Part shown: piece after piece, positions 8,639 to 17,099 of the stretch
Layout of the letters: the number at the start of each line of letters is the position of its first letter
Numbering within the stretch: position 1 is the stretch's first letter
NCBI RefSeq assembly: GCF_900090145.1
Contig: NZ_FMHI01000011.1
Span: forward strand, 1 to 64,000
DNA length: 64,000 nt
Origin: Streptomyces sp. WMMB 322
Lineage (GTDB): Bacteria; Actinomycetota; Actinomycetes; Streptomycetales; Streptomycetaceae
Reading direction: 5' to 3'
Translations under genes and position numbers: made by a program
Notes under the pieces: generated by a model
Seen by the model: only the letters and a program-made list of their open reading frames with translations
What the model was told of the DNA's origin: nothing
Database searches by the model: none

Positions 8639-8995
8639 ATGGACATTCTGGGGACTTCACTGCGCGTCTGCGTCGACGATCTGGACGCTGCAGTTCCGGC
8701 GTACGAGCGGCTTGCGAGCACCGAGGCGGTGCGTTTCACCCAAGGACCGGTCTCGGTCGCGGCGGTGGGGCCCTTCTTCTTGATGAGCGGCCCGTCGGAG
8801 CACCTGGAGATCCTCCGGAAGATCGCGGCGACGCTCGCCGTGAAGGACGTCCGCGAGGCCGTCGCGGATCTGGAGGCGGTCGGCGCGCAGATCGTGGCCG
8901 GCCCCAAGGAGACGCCCATCGGGCGCAGCGTGATCGCACGCCATCCTGACGGCAGCGTGTTCGAGTACGTCGACCGCCAGGAGGCGGAGGGGTAA
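8639..8995 (+). CDS. VOC (glyoxalase/dioxygenase superfamily) protein
   Basis: This 118-residue single-domain protein has the beta-alpha-beta-beta-beta pattern of the vicinal oxygen chelate fold. The opening strand is ILGTSLRVCVDDLDAAVPAYERL, split here only by its conserved loop, and the closing DGSVFEYVDRQ contains the metal-side glutamate typical of the family. One such domain forms half an active site, so a dimer is expected. The substrate is unknown. The start at 8639 follows a TAGGGT -10 at seven bases, so the transcript is probably leaderless. A hairpin terminator lies at 9027-9060. Confidence 0.75.
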   Translation: MDILGTSLRVCVDDLDAAVPAYERLASTEAVRFTQGPVSVAAVGPFFLMSGPSEHLEILRKIAATLAVKDVREAVADLEAVGAQIVAGPKETPIGRSVIARHPDGSVFEYVDRQEAEG

Positions 8996-9026
8996 CCGGG
9001 CCCGCCGGACACACCCGCCGTGCAGC

Positions 9027-9060
9027 CGGCCTCCCCCTGGCTTCGCCGGAGGGGAGGCCG
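9027..9060 (+). terminator. Hairpin terminator after VOC gene
   Basis: CGGCCTCCCC (9027-9036) pairs with GGGGAGGCCG (9051-9060) around a 14-base loop. It lies 30 bp after the VOC stop codon. Confidence 0.65.
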
Positions 9061-9149
9061 ACCCGTGCCGGGGGCCGTGGCCGGTGGGACCTCCCGGGCC
9101 TGGGCTGCCGGAAGTCCGGCGCTGCTGGACTTCCGGCGGTGACCGAAGC

Positions 9150-9284
9150 GTGCTCGGACTCGCGACCGGAGTCGTGACCGGACTCGTCCGGCAGCACATG
9201 CGGAACCTCAACGAGCTTGTGGGCACGGTGTTTTCGGGCCTGTCGCCGCCGGCGACCGACGAGATGGCCGGCGAACTGAGCTGA
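9150..9284 (+). pseudogene. Possible C-terminal remnant of a MarR-type regulator
   Basis: A short frame ending at 9284 reads VRQHMRNLNELVGTVFSGLS and closes soon after. This resembles the last helices of MarR-family regulators, where a long dimerisation helix is followed by an 'LSP-x-E/D-x-L' segment. No DNA-binding wing or start is found upstream. It is either decayed coding DNA or a chance frame. Confidence 0.22.
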
Positions 9285-9400
9285 TCAGGGCGCGAAGCAC
9301 GGGCGCCCGCGGACCGGCCCGGACATCGGCGCGTGGAGCGGGCGCCGGTGTCGGGACAACGGCGGAGGAGACGGGCCGGCCAGAAATTTGAAACGAACCA

Positions 9401-9470
9401 TTGACAGGAGCCCCGGCCCTGGGCACTCTCATGTGCACGCGATGGGCTAAACGATTTGCCAATGCGTTAT
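9401..9470 (+). promoter_or_regulatory. Promoter and LacI-type operators of the fructan locus regulator
   Basis: A TTGACA -35 box lies at 9401-9406. CTAAACGATTTG (9447-9458), centred on CG, is an imperfect LacI/GalR-type operator. AATGCGTT (9461-9468) immediately after may be a second half-matched site. The regulator starts at 9492, so autoregulation is likely. The region is clearly more AT-rich than its surroundings. Confidence 0.4.
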
Positions 9471-9491
9471 CCACTACTTTGGGCAGGGGTA

Positions 9492-10550
9492 ATGACACGC
9501 CGGATCGGGATCAAAGATGTGGCTGCGGCGGCAGGTGTGTCGACCGCGACCGTGTCGCACATCCTGAACGGCGTCGAAGGCAAACGGGCCAGCACCGAGA
9601 CCCGGCAGCGCGTCCTGCAGGTCGCCGACGAGCTCGGGTACGCGCCGAACGGCCTCGCCCGGGGGCTGCGGCTGAAGCGCTCGCACACCATCGGCTTCGT
9701 CAGCGACGAGATCGCCACCACCCCCCATGCCGGCCGGATGATCCTGGGTGCCCAGGAGGCCGCCGCGGCAGAGGGCCTGGTGCTGCTGCTGGTCAACACG
9801 AGCGGCGACGCCGAACTGGAGCGCACCAGCATCGAGATGCTGCTCCAGCGGCAGGTGGACGGCGTGCTGTACGCGGCGATGTTCCACAGAGTCCTGCGCG
9901 TGCCGGAGTCGATGCGCTCCACGCCCACCGTGCTGCTGGACGCGCGCTCCGACGACCCCGCCGTCCCCTTCGTCGTACCGGATGAAGTCCAGGGCGGGTA
10001 CACGGCGGTGCGTGAGCTGACCGGCCACGGGCACCGCAGGATCGGCGCGATCGTGCAGACCGTCGACATCCCCGCCCGGCAGGGCCGCCTGGAGGGCTAC
10101 CGCAAGGCGCTGGCCGAGGCCGGTGTATCCCACGACCCGTCTCTTGTCGCCGCCGAGACGGCAGTGCCCCACGGGACGACCACCGGCGACGTGGACGCCG
10201 GCCACCGGGCCGCGCGGCGGCTGCTGACGGCGGAGCGGCGCCCCACGGCATTGTTCTGCTTCAACGACCGGATGGCCGCCGGTGCTTACCGGGCTGCCGC
10301 CGAGTTGGGGCTCTCCATCCCCGGCGACCTGTCGGTCATGGGATTCGACAACCAGGAGCTGGTCTGCGAGACCGTCCACCCCGCGCTGAGCACGGTTCAG
10401 CTGCCGCACTACGAGATGGGGGCACGGGCCGTGGCCCAGTTGCTCGCACTCACCGGAAAACCGGGCCGGCCACCGGGCCCGGACACCCAGGAGAAGCTGC
10501 CTTGCCCGCTGGTGGCGCGGGCATCGGTCACTTCGCCGCCCCGACTCTGA
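9492..10550 (+). CDS. LacI-family transcriptional regulator of the fructan/sucrose locus
   Basis: This 352-residue regulator has an N-terminal LacI helix-turn-helix (IGIKDVAAAAGVSTATVSHI, followed by the hinge helix) and a periplasmic-binding-protein-like sensor domain containing FCFNDRMAAGAY and the closing GFDN-x-E-L-V. It probably represses the GH32 and ABC importer genes that follow on the same strand, with a fructose-containing sugar as inducer. The start ATG 9492 has AGGGGT just before it. A 14-bp palindrome with a central CG lies 11 bp past the stop codon and is a likely binding site. Confidence 0.85.
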   Translation: MTRRIGIKDVAAAAGVSTATVSHILNGVEGKRASTETRQRVLQVADELGYAPNGLARGLRLKRSHTIGFVSDEIATTPHAGRMILGAQEAAAAEGLVLLLVNTSGDAELERTSIEMLLQRQVDGVLYAAMFHRVLRVPESMRSTPTVLLDARSDDPAVPFVVPDEVQGGYTAVRELTGHGHRRIGAIVQTVDIPARQGRLEGYRKALAEAGVSHDPSLVAAETAVPHGTTTGDVDAGHRAARRLLTAERRPTALFCFNDRMAAGAYRAAAELGLSIPGDLSVMGFDNQELVCETVHPALSTVQLPHYEMGARAVAQLLALTGKPGRPPGPDTQEKLPCPLVARASVTSPPRL

Positions 10551-10560
10551 CACCGGGACG

Positions 10561-10574
10561 GCGAAGCGTTTCGC
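10561..10574. promoter_or_regulatory. LacI-type operator between regulator and GH32 gene
   Basis: GCGAAGCGTTTCGC is a 14-bp near-perfect palindrome with a central CG, the usual form of LacI/GalR operators. It lies in the 465-bp gap between the regulator and the GH32 gene. Confidence 0.5.
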
Positions 10575-10643
10575 ACCGTGACAGGCGACCGTCGCAACCG
10601 GTCGTCATCCCTGTCAGCACTTGAACACTGTGAGGGTACACAC

Positions 10644-10796
10644 ATGTCCCCTGAGACTTTCAATGAGCCGTCGAACCGGCACAGCCGGCCGGTGTCCGGC
10701 ACCGCTGCCGATCTGTCCGCAGGAGCGGGCGAGTTGGTCTGCGTGACCTCGTCCCGTTCCGCCGGCGCCCCGGCCTCTCAGGCACGGGAGCACTGA
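10644..10796 (+). CDS. Small unknown ORF (50 residues)
   Basis: A 50-residue frame starts with ATG 10644 and has GAGGG eight bases upstream. The product is Ser/Ala/Gly-rich with no signal peptide, membrane segment or recognised domain. It lies in the long leader between the LacI gene and GH32. It could be a leader peptide, a truncated gene or a chance frame. The rest of the gap, 10797-11015, holds nothing I can name. Confidence 0.25.
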   Translation: MSPETFNEPSNRHSRPVSGTAADLSAGAGELVCVTSSRSAGAPASQAREH

Positions 10797-11015
10797 GCCT
10801 CGCGCTCCCCGCCGACCCGGCGTCGGCACTTCAACAGCCCTTTCCGCACCTCGCCGTCGGCACCCCGCCGAGGCCCGCTCCGGTCGCCATGCCACCCGGG
10901 CCTGCAGCGAGTTCCGGTGGAAGCACTTCATCGAGTGCAACGAGGGGACCGAGGCAGGGCGGTCCGGTGACCGTCCCTCCTCGCATGCTCCTTGCACATG
11001 ACGAAAGGCACGTGT

Positions 11016-12521
11016 GTGTCCACTGCACCCCGTGATCCGTACCGGCCCGTCGCGCATCTGCGTCGTCCACGGAACTGGATGAGCGACCCCAACGGGCTGG
11101 TCTTCCATGACGGCCACTACCACGTCTGCTACCAGTACAACCCCTACGGCGCGAGTCACACGAACATGCACTGGGGCCACTTCCGCAGCCCCGACCTGCT
11201 GAGTTGGGAGTCCCTGCCGATCGCCCTGGCCCCGACCCCGGACGGTGAGGACGCCGACGGCTGTTTCTCCGGCAACGCCGTCTCCGACGGCGACCGGCTG
11301 GTCGCCTTCTACTCCGCGCACCGCGAGGACCGCTCGCCCCAGCATCAGCCGGTCACCAGCGCCACTTCCCGCGACGGCGGCCGGACCTTCCGGCCGCGGG
11401 GCGAACTTGTCATCCCCGCATGGCCCGAGGGCTGCACCATGTACCGCGACCCGTACGTCTGGCGGGACGGCGACCGCTGGCGGATGCTCGTCGGCTCCGC
11501 CCTCGCGGACGGCTGCGGCGCGGCCCTGCTGTACGAGTCGCCCGACCTGGAGGACTGGACCTACCTGGGGCCCTTCGACTCCCGCAAGCAGGAGCCGGTC
11601 GGCGGCACCGGCCTGAACACCGGCGAAGGCTGGGAGTGTCCCCAGTACCTGCCGGCGCAGTCCGGACGGCCCGGTGCCCTCGTCTTCAGCGCATGGAACG
11701 GTCACGGCGGCGCGCAGTGCGTCACGGCCCTGGTCGGCGAGGAACGCGGCAACGTCTTCGACGCCGGCCCGCCGGTCCTCGTGGACCACGGACCGGACTG
11801 CTACGCACCCGCTTTGCTGCGTGCGCCCGGGGACACCACCCGCGCCGAAGGCAGTGAGGGAGACAGATGGCTGCTGTGGGGCTGGTCCTGGGAAGCCCGC
11901 GAGGAATCCTGGTCGGTCGCAGACGGATGGGCCGGGGTGCTGACCGTCCCCCGGGAGATATCGGTCGGCAGCGACGGCACGCTGCGACAGCAGCCCGCCG
12001 CCGAGCTGCTCGGCCTGCGCGGCAGGCACACCGTCCGTGCCGAGGGCACGGCCCAGGGCCCCGAGCCGGTCGAACTCGGCGGTGTGCAGCGCGCGTTCGA
12101 TCTGACGGCCCGTCTGGAGACGGCCGGGGCGGCGGGCCTGCGGCTGCTCACCGCCCAGGACGGATCCGAGTACCTCGACATCCGTCTCGATGCCGCTGCG
12201 GGTGAACTGGTCGTCGACCGGGACCACGCCTCGCGGGACTCCCGCGCCCACGGTGGCTCCGCCAGGATGCCCTGCCCCACCGGCCGGCCGGCCGATCTGC
12301 GCGTGGTCGTCGACCACTCCATGGCCGAAGTCTTCCTGACCTCCACCGGCCAGGTGCTCACCATGCGCTTCTACCCGACGGGGGGCGACCCGTGGCGCCT
12401 CCAGGCCCACACCGCGACTGACGCGCGCTTGAGCTACGCGGTCGACGCCTGGGACCTGCTGCCCCTCGTGGTGAGGGAGCAGAGCGCCGGCACCGAACTG
12501 CCGCAGGAGCGGCCCACATGA
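11016..12521 (+). CDS. Glycoside hydrolase family 32 (intracellular fructan/sucrose hydrolase)
   Basis: This 501-residue enzyme cleaves beta-fructofuranosyl bonds in sucrose, inulin- or levan-type oligosaccharides. The GH32 signatures are present. The nucleophile motif reads WMSDPNG at about 21-27, with Asp24 retained but Ser in place of the usual Asn before it. The transition-state motif YRDP is at about 143-146, and the acid/base motif WECP is at about 205-208. A beta-sandwich C-terminal domain follows. There is no signal peptide, so it acts in the cytoplasm on sugars brought in by the downstream importer. GTG 11016 is chosen because GAAAGG lies seven bases upstream. ATG 10998 and TTG 10992 are alternatives. 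Confidence 0.88.
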   Translation: MSTAPRDPYRPVAHLRRPRNWMSDPNGLVFHDGHYHVCYQYNPYGASHTNMHWGHFRSPDLLSWESLPIALAPTPDGEDADGCFSGNAVSDGDRLVAFYSAHREDRSPQHQPVTSATSRDGGRTFRPRGELVIPAWPEGCTMYRDPYVWRDGDRWRMLVGSALADGCGAALLYESPDLEDWTYLGPFDSRKQEPVGGTGLNTGEGWECPQYLPAQSGRPGALVFSAWNGHGGAQCVTALVGEERGNVFDAGPPVLVDHGPDCYAPALLRAPGDTTRAEGSEGDRWLLWGWSWEAREESWSVADGWAGVLTVPREISVGSDGTLRQQPAAELLGLRGRHTVRAEGTAQGPEPVELGGVQRAFDLTARLETAGAAGLRLLTAQDGSEYLDIRLDAAAGELVVDRDHASRDSRAHGGSARMPCPTGRPADLRVVVDHSMAEVFLTSTGQVLTMRFYPTGGDPWRLQAHTATDARLSYAVDAWDLLPLVVREQSAGTELPQERPT

Positions 12522-12629
12522 CGGATCCGTCGCCCGTACGGCCATAAGGCCGGTGGGCGATCCCGAGTCCCCACAGCACACCTTCACACCCGTCCAGCCT
12601 TACCGCACCACACACCGGAGGCACCCACC

Positions 12630-13976
12630 ATGAACGTCGGCAACAACAGAACCCGCAGGACCGCCCGTGCAGCACTGGCTCTCGTCCTTCCCCTGGCGGC
12701 ACTCGCCGCCTGCGGCGGAGGCGGCGGCACAGGCAGCACCTCCGCCGAGAAGGGCAGCGGCAGCGGCACCATCAAGGTCTGGGCCCACCAGGGTCAGGCC
12801 AGTGAGGCCGCCGCCCTGAAGAACGCGGTGAAGACCTTCAACTCCTCGCAGAAGAAGGTCAAGGTCAAGCTGACGCTGATCCCCGACACCGACTACACCA
12901 AGACCATCACCGCCACCGACCCCTCCAAGCTGCCGGACGTGATGGAGTTCGACGGTCCGACCATGGCGAACTTCGTCTACAACAGGAAGCTCGCCCCGAT
13001 CGACGACCACGTCTCCGTCAAGACCCTGGCCAACGCCACGGACTCCATCAAGGCCCAGGGCCGGATAGACCGCAAGCAGTACGGCCTGGGTATGTACGAC
13101 TCCGGGCTCGGCATCTACGGCAACAAGAAGAAGCTCGACGAGGCCGGCATCAAGTACCCCAAGGGTCTGTCCGACAGCTGGACCGCCGACGAGTTCACCG
13201 ACGCCGTGAAGAAGCTGGCGGCCCAGGACTCCGACGGCAAGAGCCTGGATCTGCAGGAGAACAACGGCCTCGCCACCGAGTGGGGCACCTACGGCTTCGC
13301 CCCGGCGATCTGGTCGGCAGGCGGCTCCCTGCTGAAGAACGGCAAGGCCAAGGGCGCCCTGGACACACCGGAAGCGGCGTCCGCGCTGAAGACCTTCCAG
13401 TCCTGGAAGACCCACGTCGACCCCAACACCGACGGCAAGGCGTTCGCCAAGGGCCGCGTGGCGCTGAGCTGGGTCGGCCACTGGATGTACCCCGACTACA
13501 GCAAGGCCCTCGGGAAGGACCTCGTCGTGCTGCCGCTGCCCGACTTCGGCAACGGCTCCAAGACCGGCCAGGGTTCCTGGGCCTGGGGCATCGGCGCCGA
13601 CACCAAGAACGGCAAGGCCGCCGGCACCTTCCTCGACTCCCTCCTGAACGACACCAACGTCACCGCGATGACGAAGGCCAACGGTGCCCCTCCCGGCACC
13701 GAGTCCGCACTCGCCGAGAGTGAGCTGTACAAGAAGGGCGGCCCGCTGCAGCTCTTCGCCGACCAGCTCGCCAAGCCCTGTGGTGACAGCGACATCGACA
13801 AGACCTGCGTCGCCGTGACCCGGCCCGTGACCGGCGGATACCCCACGGTCACCGCCAAGTTCAGCCAGGCGCTGAACGACGTCTACGGCGGCGCCGACCC
13901 GAAGACCGCACTGGCCAAGGCCGCCCGCGCCATCGACCAGGACTTCTCGGACAACGGCGGCTACAAGCTGCCCTAG
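12630..13976 (+). CDS. Sugar ABC transporter substrate-binding lipoprotein (fructan locus)
   Basis: This 448-residue extracellular solute-binding protein is family 1 type. A lipoprotein signal peptide ends in LAAC with Cys28 as the lipidation site, followed by a Gly/Ser linker. The mature part has the aromatic-rich pattern of oligosaccharide-binding proteins. It should capture fructo-oligosaccharides or sucrose for the two permeases that follow. GGAGG stands upstream of ATG 12630. The TAG stop codon at 13974-13976 is part of the CTAG end of an 86-bp inverted-repeat element that separates this gene from the permeases. Confidence 0.88.
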   Translation: MNVGNNRTRRTARAALALVLPLAALAACGGGGGTGSTSAEKGSGSGTIKVWAHQGQASEAAALKNAVKTFNSSQKKVKVKLTLIPDTDYTKTITATDPSKLPDVMEFDGPTMANFVYNRKLAPIDDHVSVKTLANATDSIKAQGRIDRKQYGLGMYDSGLGIYGNKKKLDEAGIKYPKGLSDSWTADEFTDAVKKLAAQDSDGKSLDLQENNGLATEWGTYGFAPAIWSAGGSLLKNGKAKGALDTPEAASALKTFQSWKTHVDPNTDGKAFAKGRVALSWVGHWMYPDYSKALGKDLVVLPLPDFGNGSKTGQGSWAWGIGADTKNGKAAGTFLDSLLNDTNVTAMTKANGAPPGTESALAESELYKKGGPLQLFADQLAKPCGDSDIDKTCVAVTRPVTGGYPTVTAKFSQALNDVYGGADPKTALAKAARAIDQDFSDNGGYKLP

Positions 13977-14058
13977 GGCCTGTTTCGAAGTCCCGCCTGC
14001 GGGGCGGCGCCACGCCCGCCCTAACGGGCGGACGACGCTACTTCGAAACACGCCCTAG
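13973..14058. mobile_element. 86-bp CTAG-bounded inverted-repeat element (MITE-like), complete copy
   Basis: The element begins CTAGGGCCTGTTTCGAAGT and ends with the reverse complement of CTAGGGCGTGTTTCGAAGT, giving 18 of 19 matching terminal bases. An inner GC hairpin (GCCCG/CGGGC) lies between them. Both ends carry CTAG, which may be the target duplication or part of the ends. A partial second copy with the same left 39 bases (two mismatches) occurs at 60221. It lies exactly at the stop codon of the binding-protein gene. It could act as an attenuator that lowers permease expression relative to the binding protein. It has no transposase. Confidence 0.7.
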
Positions 14059-14128
14059 CCGCATCCATCGGCCGGGAGGGACGGACGCCGACGGCGCCAC
14101 CCCTCCCGGCCGGGAACAGGACTCCACC

Positions 14129-15118
14129 GTGACCACCGTGAACCCCGCGCCCGCAGCGCCTGACGGGCGGAAGCCGAGCCCGCCGCCGAGATCCCCGAAG
14201 TCCGTACGGTCTCCTCGTCCCCACCGCGACTGGGTGCACGGGCTGCTGATGTCCGCACCCGCCCTCGGCGGACTGATCGCCTTCGTCGGCGTGCCGTTCG
14301 TCTACGCCGTCTTCCTGTCCTTCCACCACGTGCTGCTCGGCTCACCGCTCCCGCCCCGGTTCTCCGGCCTGGAGCAGTACCGGCGGATCTTCACCGACCC
14401 CGACCTGTCCGGCCCGTTCCTGCGGGCCCTGCTCAACAACCTGACCTTCGCCGTGGCCGTCGTCCCCCTTCAGACCGCCCTCGCCCTCGGCCTGGCCATC
14501 CTGCTGAACCGCAAGCTGAAGGCCATCGGCCTCTTCAGGTCGCTGTTCTTCATGCCGGTCGTCTTCCCCATGGCTCTGGTCGCGGTCATCTGGCGGCTCA
14601 TCCTGGCCCGCAGCGACCAGGGCATGCTCAACTCCGCACTGGATGCGGTGAGTTTCGGCAACTGGGGCGCCTTCGACTGGCTCGGCAGCGCTGCCACCGC
14701 GATGGCCTCGATCATCGTGCTGTCCATCTGGCAGGGCGTCGGCTTCCAGATGGTCATCCTGCTCGCCGGCCTCCAGCAGATCCCCGGCGAGCTCTACGAG
14801 GCCGCCCAACTCGACCGGGCCTCCCGGTGGCAGCAGTTCCGCCACGTCACCCTGCCCGGCATCCGCGGCACTCTCGTCTTCGTCGCCCTGCTCACCTCGG
14901 TGCTGGCATTCCGCGTCTTCGACCAGGTCTACGTACTCGTCAAGGGCGGCGGACTCCACGAGGACGCCACCCGCACCGTGATGTACCAGGCCGTCACCAC
15001 TGCCTTCGACCAGAACAACATCGGCCAGGCATCCGCGATCACCATCGTCTTCTTCCTGATCGTCGTCGTCCTGACTCTCGTCCAGCGCCGCGTCGTCCGC
15101 CCCGGCAACGAGGACTGA
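14129..15118 (+). CDS. Sugar ABC transporter permease (MalF-type), fructan locus
   Basis: This 329-residue inner-membrane protein has a Pro/Ser-rich cytoplasmic N-terminus and about six membrane segments. The binding-protein-dependent transport (EAA) loop is at about 218-240, seen as ELYEAAQLDRASRWQQFRHV. It pairs with the next gene to form the channel. The start is GTG 14129 with AGGA upstream. Its stop lies two bases before the start of the second permease. No ATPase gene is present nearby. Confidence 0.87.
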   Translation: MTTVNPAPAAPDGRKPSPPPRSPKSVRSPRPHRDWVHGLLMSAPALGGLIAFVGVPFVYAVFLSFHHVLLGSPLPPRFSGLEQYRRIFTDPDLSGPFLRALLNNLTFAVAVVPLQTALALGLAILLNRKLKAIGLFRSLFFMPVVFPMALVAVIWRLILARSDQGMLNSALDAVSFGNWGAFDWLGSAATAMASIIVLSIWQGVGFQMVILLAGLQQIPGELYEAAQLDRASRWQQFRHVTLPGIRGTLVFVALLTSVLAFRVFDQVYVLVKGGGLHEDATRTVMYQAVTTAFDQNNIGQASAITIVFFLIVVVLTLVQRRVVRPGNED

Positions 15119-15120
15119 TC

Positions 15121-15957
15121 ATGATCCGCACACCACTTCGCCGCTTCTTCGACTACACCGTCCTGAGCGTGCTGGCCTTCGTCTTCGTCCTGCCGGCGCT
15201 CTATCTGATACTCGGCAGCTTCAAGCCCTCCGACGAGGTGCTGGGCGGCCTGACCGGCTTCCTGCCGACCAACCTGTCCTTCGACAACTACGCCGCCGTT
15301 CTGGACAACTTCGACTCGGACGCCACCGGCTACTTCTGGCGCTTCATGGGCATCTCGGTGCTCCTGGCCACCGTCGTGGTCCTCGGCGGCCTGCTCGTCA
15401 ACTCCATGGCCGCCTACGGACTCACCCGGCTGCACTGGCGGGGCCAGCGCGCCGTCTTCACGATCGTCCTGCTGCTGATGCTGGTGCCGTTCGAGGCGGT
15501 CGCGGTCCCGCTCTTCTACATGTTCAACGGGCAGCGCAACACCATCTACATCCAGGCCCTCCCCTTCATCGCCTACGCGTTCTCCGTCTACCAGTTCGCC
15601 ACCTTCTTCCGCGGTATCCCGCGCAGCATCGAGGAAGCCGCCCGCATCGACGGCGCCGGACCCTGGCGCACCTTCTTCGCGATCATCGTCCCCATGAGCA
15701 AGCCGGCGTTCGCGTCGGTCGCGATCCTGACGTTCCTCATCCAGTGGGGCTCGTTCCTGTGGCCCGTACTGATGGTCTCCGACCCCTCGGTGCGCCCGCT
15801 GCCGCTGGCGATCAGCGTCTTCCAGGGCCAGCAGCCGGTGGACTGGGGCCAGATCCTCGCCTTCGGCGTGCTACTGGTCCTCCCCGTCCTGGTCGTCTTC
15901 GCGTTCTTCCAGCGATGGTTCGTCCAGGGAGTCGCCGGCTCCGCCGTCAAGGGCTGA
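15121..15957 (+). CDS. Sugar ABC transporter permease (MalG-type), fructan locus
   Basis: This 278-residue membrane protein is of the MalG class with six predicted segments. The EAA loop reads SIEEAARIDGAGPWRTFFAI at about 175-195. It is the partner of the permease just upstream, and the two-base gap implies translational coupling. It ends the fructan operon. A bidirectional terminator hairpin follows at 16067-16095 before the convergent dehydrogenase gene. Confidence 0.87.
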   Translation: MIRTPLRRFFDYTVLSVLAFVFVLPALYLILGSFKPSDEVLGGLTGFLPTNLSFDNYAAVLDNFDSDATGYFWRFMGISVLLATVVVLGGLLVNSMAAYGLTRLHWRGQRAVFTIVLLLMLVPFEAVAVPLFYMFNGQRNTIYIQALPFIAYAFSVYQFATFFRGIPRSIEEAARIDGAGPWRTFFAIIVPMSKPAFASVAILTFLIQWGSFLWPVLMVSDPSVRPLPLAISVFQGQQPVDWGQILAFGVLLVLPVLVVFAFFQRWFVQGVAGSAVKG

Positions 15958-16066
15958 GCGTTCCGCGCACCGCCGAGGGGCGGCGGCCGGACCGTGTGCG
16001 CCGGCACCCGGCCGGCCCCGGGGAAGAACGGCCTGCCGCTCCGGCGCGGCGCCCCGGGGCGGATCG

Positions 16067-16095
16067 GCCCGCCCGCGAACTCCTCGCGGGCGGGC
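16067..16095. terminator. Bidirectional terminator hairpin
   Basis: GCCCGCCCGCGA (16067-16078) pairs perfectly with TCGCGGGCGGGC (16084-16095) around a 5-base loop. It lies between the convergent permease and dehydrogenase genes. Confidence 0.75.
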
Positions 16096-16109
16096 GGGTC
16101 TTCACCAGC

Positions 16110-17099
16110 TCACGGCACCACGACGATCTTCCGTCCCTTTCCCGCCGCGAAGCGGTCGAGGGCGTCCGGGTACTCGTCCAGGGGTAGGCGGTCGGAGATG
16201 AAGATCTCCGGGTCCAGCACGCCGCCCGCGAAGAGTTCGGCCGCACGCTCGTAGCTGTGCAGGACGGCCATCGAGCCGGTGATGGTGATCTCCTGGTTGT
16301 AGATCTTGTACGGCTCGATCGTGGCGGTCGTCGCGTAGTCGGAGACGCCGAACTGGAGGAAGGTTCCGGCCTTGGCGACGCGGCCGAGCCCGTCCTGGAT
16401 GGCGGCGGCGTTCCCCGTGGCGTCCACGACGAGGTCCCAGCCCTGCGGACGGTCCAGTTCGTCGGCGGTCGCGGCCGCGGAGGAGCAGCCCAGCCGCCGG
16501 GCGGTGGCCAGCCGCTCCTCGTTCAGGTCGAGCACGTCGACGGCGGCGGCGCCGGTCCGCTTGGCCAGTTCCAGCATCATCAGGCCCATGGTTCCCGAGC
16601 CGTAGATCAGTACGTGAGCGCCGAGTTGGCTCTTGAGGACGTCGTAACCCCGTACGGCGCAGGACAGCGGCTCTATGAGCGCGGCGTCCTGGGTGCGCAC
16701 GTGCTCGGGCAGCTTCACGCAGTTGGCGACGGGCGCGACGGCGTACTCGGCGGCGCCGCCGGCCGTGGTCACTCCGATCGCCGCCCAGCGTTCGCACAGG
16801 TTGTTGTGCCCGGTGCGGCAGTAGCGGCACTCGTAGCAGAACAGGGACGGGTCGACCGCCACCCGGTCGCCGGTGGACAGCTCCGTCACCTCGCTGCCGA
16901 CACCGACGACTTCGCCGGCGAACTCGTGACCGGGGACGAGAGGCAGCGACGGTGCGAACTCGCCCTGGCGGATGTGCAGATCGGTGCCGCACAGCCCGCA
17001 GGCGGCCACCCGGACGACGACCTGACGGGGGCCGGGTGCCGGGTCGGGCACGGTGGTGAGGCCGACCTTGCCCACCGACTCGACGAGAGCTGCCTTCAT
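16110..17099 (-). CDS. Zinc-dependent alcohol/polyol dehydrogenase (MDR family)
   Basis: This 329-residue cytoplasmic oxidoreductase is of the zinc medium-chain type. Catalytic zinc ligands are Cys37 (GLCGTD) with His58-Glu59 (GHE). Structural zinc ligands are Cys88, Cys91, Cys94 and Cys102. An NAD(P)-binding loop YGSGTMG is at about 165-171. The family includes sorbitol, mannitol and threonine dehydrogenases. Its position as the last gene of an ABC-importer operon suggests oxidation of an imported polyol. The start codon overlaps the upstream permease stop (ATGA). Confidence 0.82.
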   Translation of the reverse strand: MKAALVESVGKVGLTTVPDPAPGPRQVVVRVAACGLCGTDLHIRQGEFAPSLPLVPGHEFAGEVVGVGSEVTELSTGDRVAVDPSLFCYECRYCRTGHNNLCERWAAIGVTTAGGAAEYAVAPVANCVKLPEHVRTQDAALIEPLSCAVRGYDVLKSQLGAHVLIYGSGTMGLMMLELAKRTGAAAVDVLDLNEERLATARRLGCSSAAATADELDRPQGWDLVVDATGNAAAIQDGLGRVAKAGTFLQFGVSDYATTATIEPYKIYNQEITITGSMAVLHSYERAAELFAGGVLDPEIFISDRLPLDEYPDALDRFAAGKGRKIVVVP

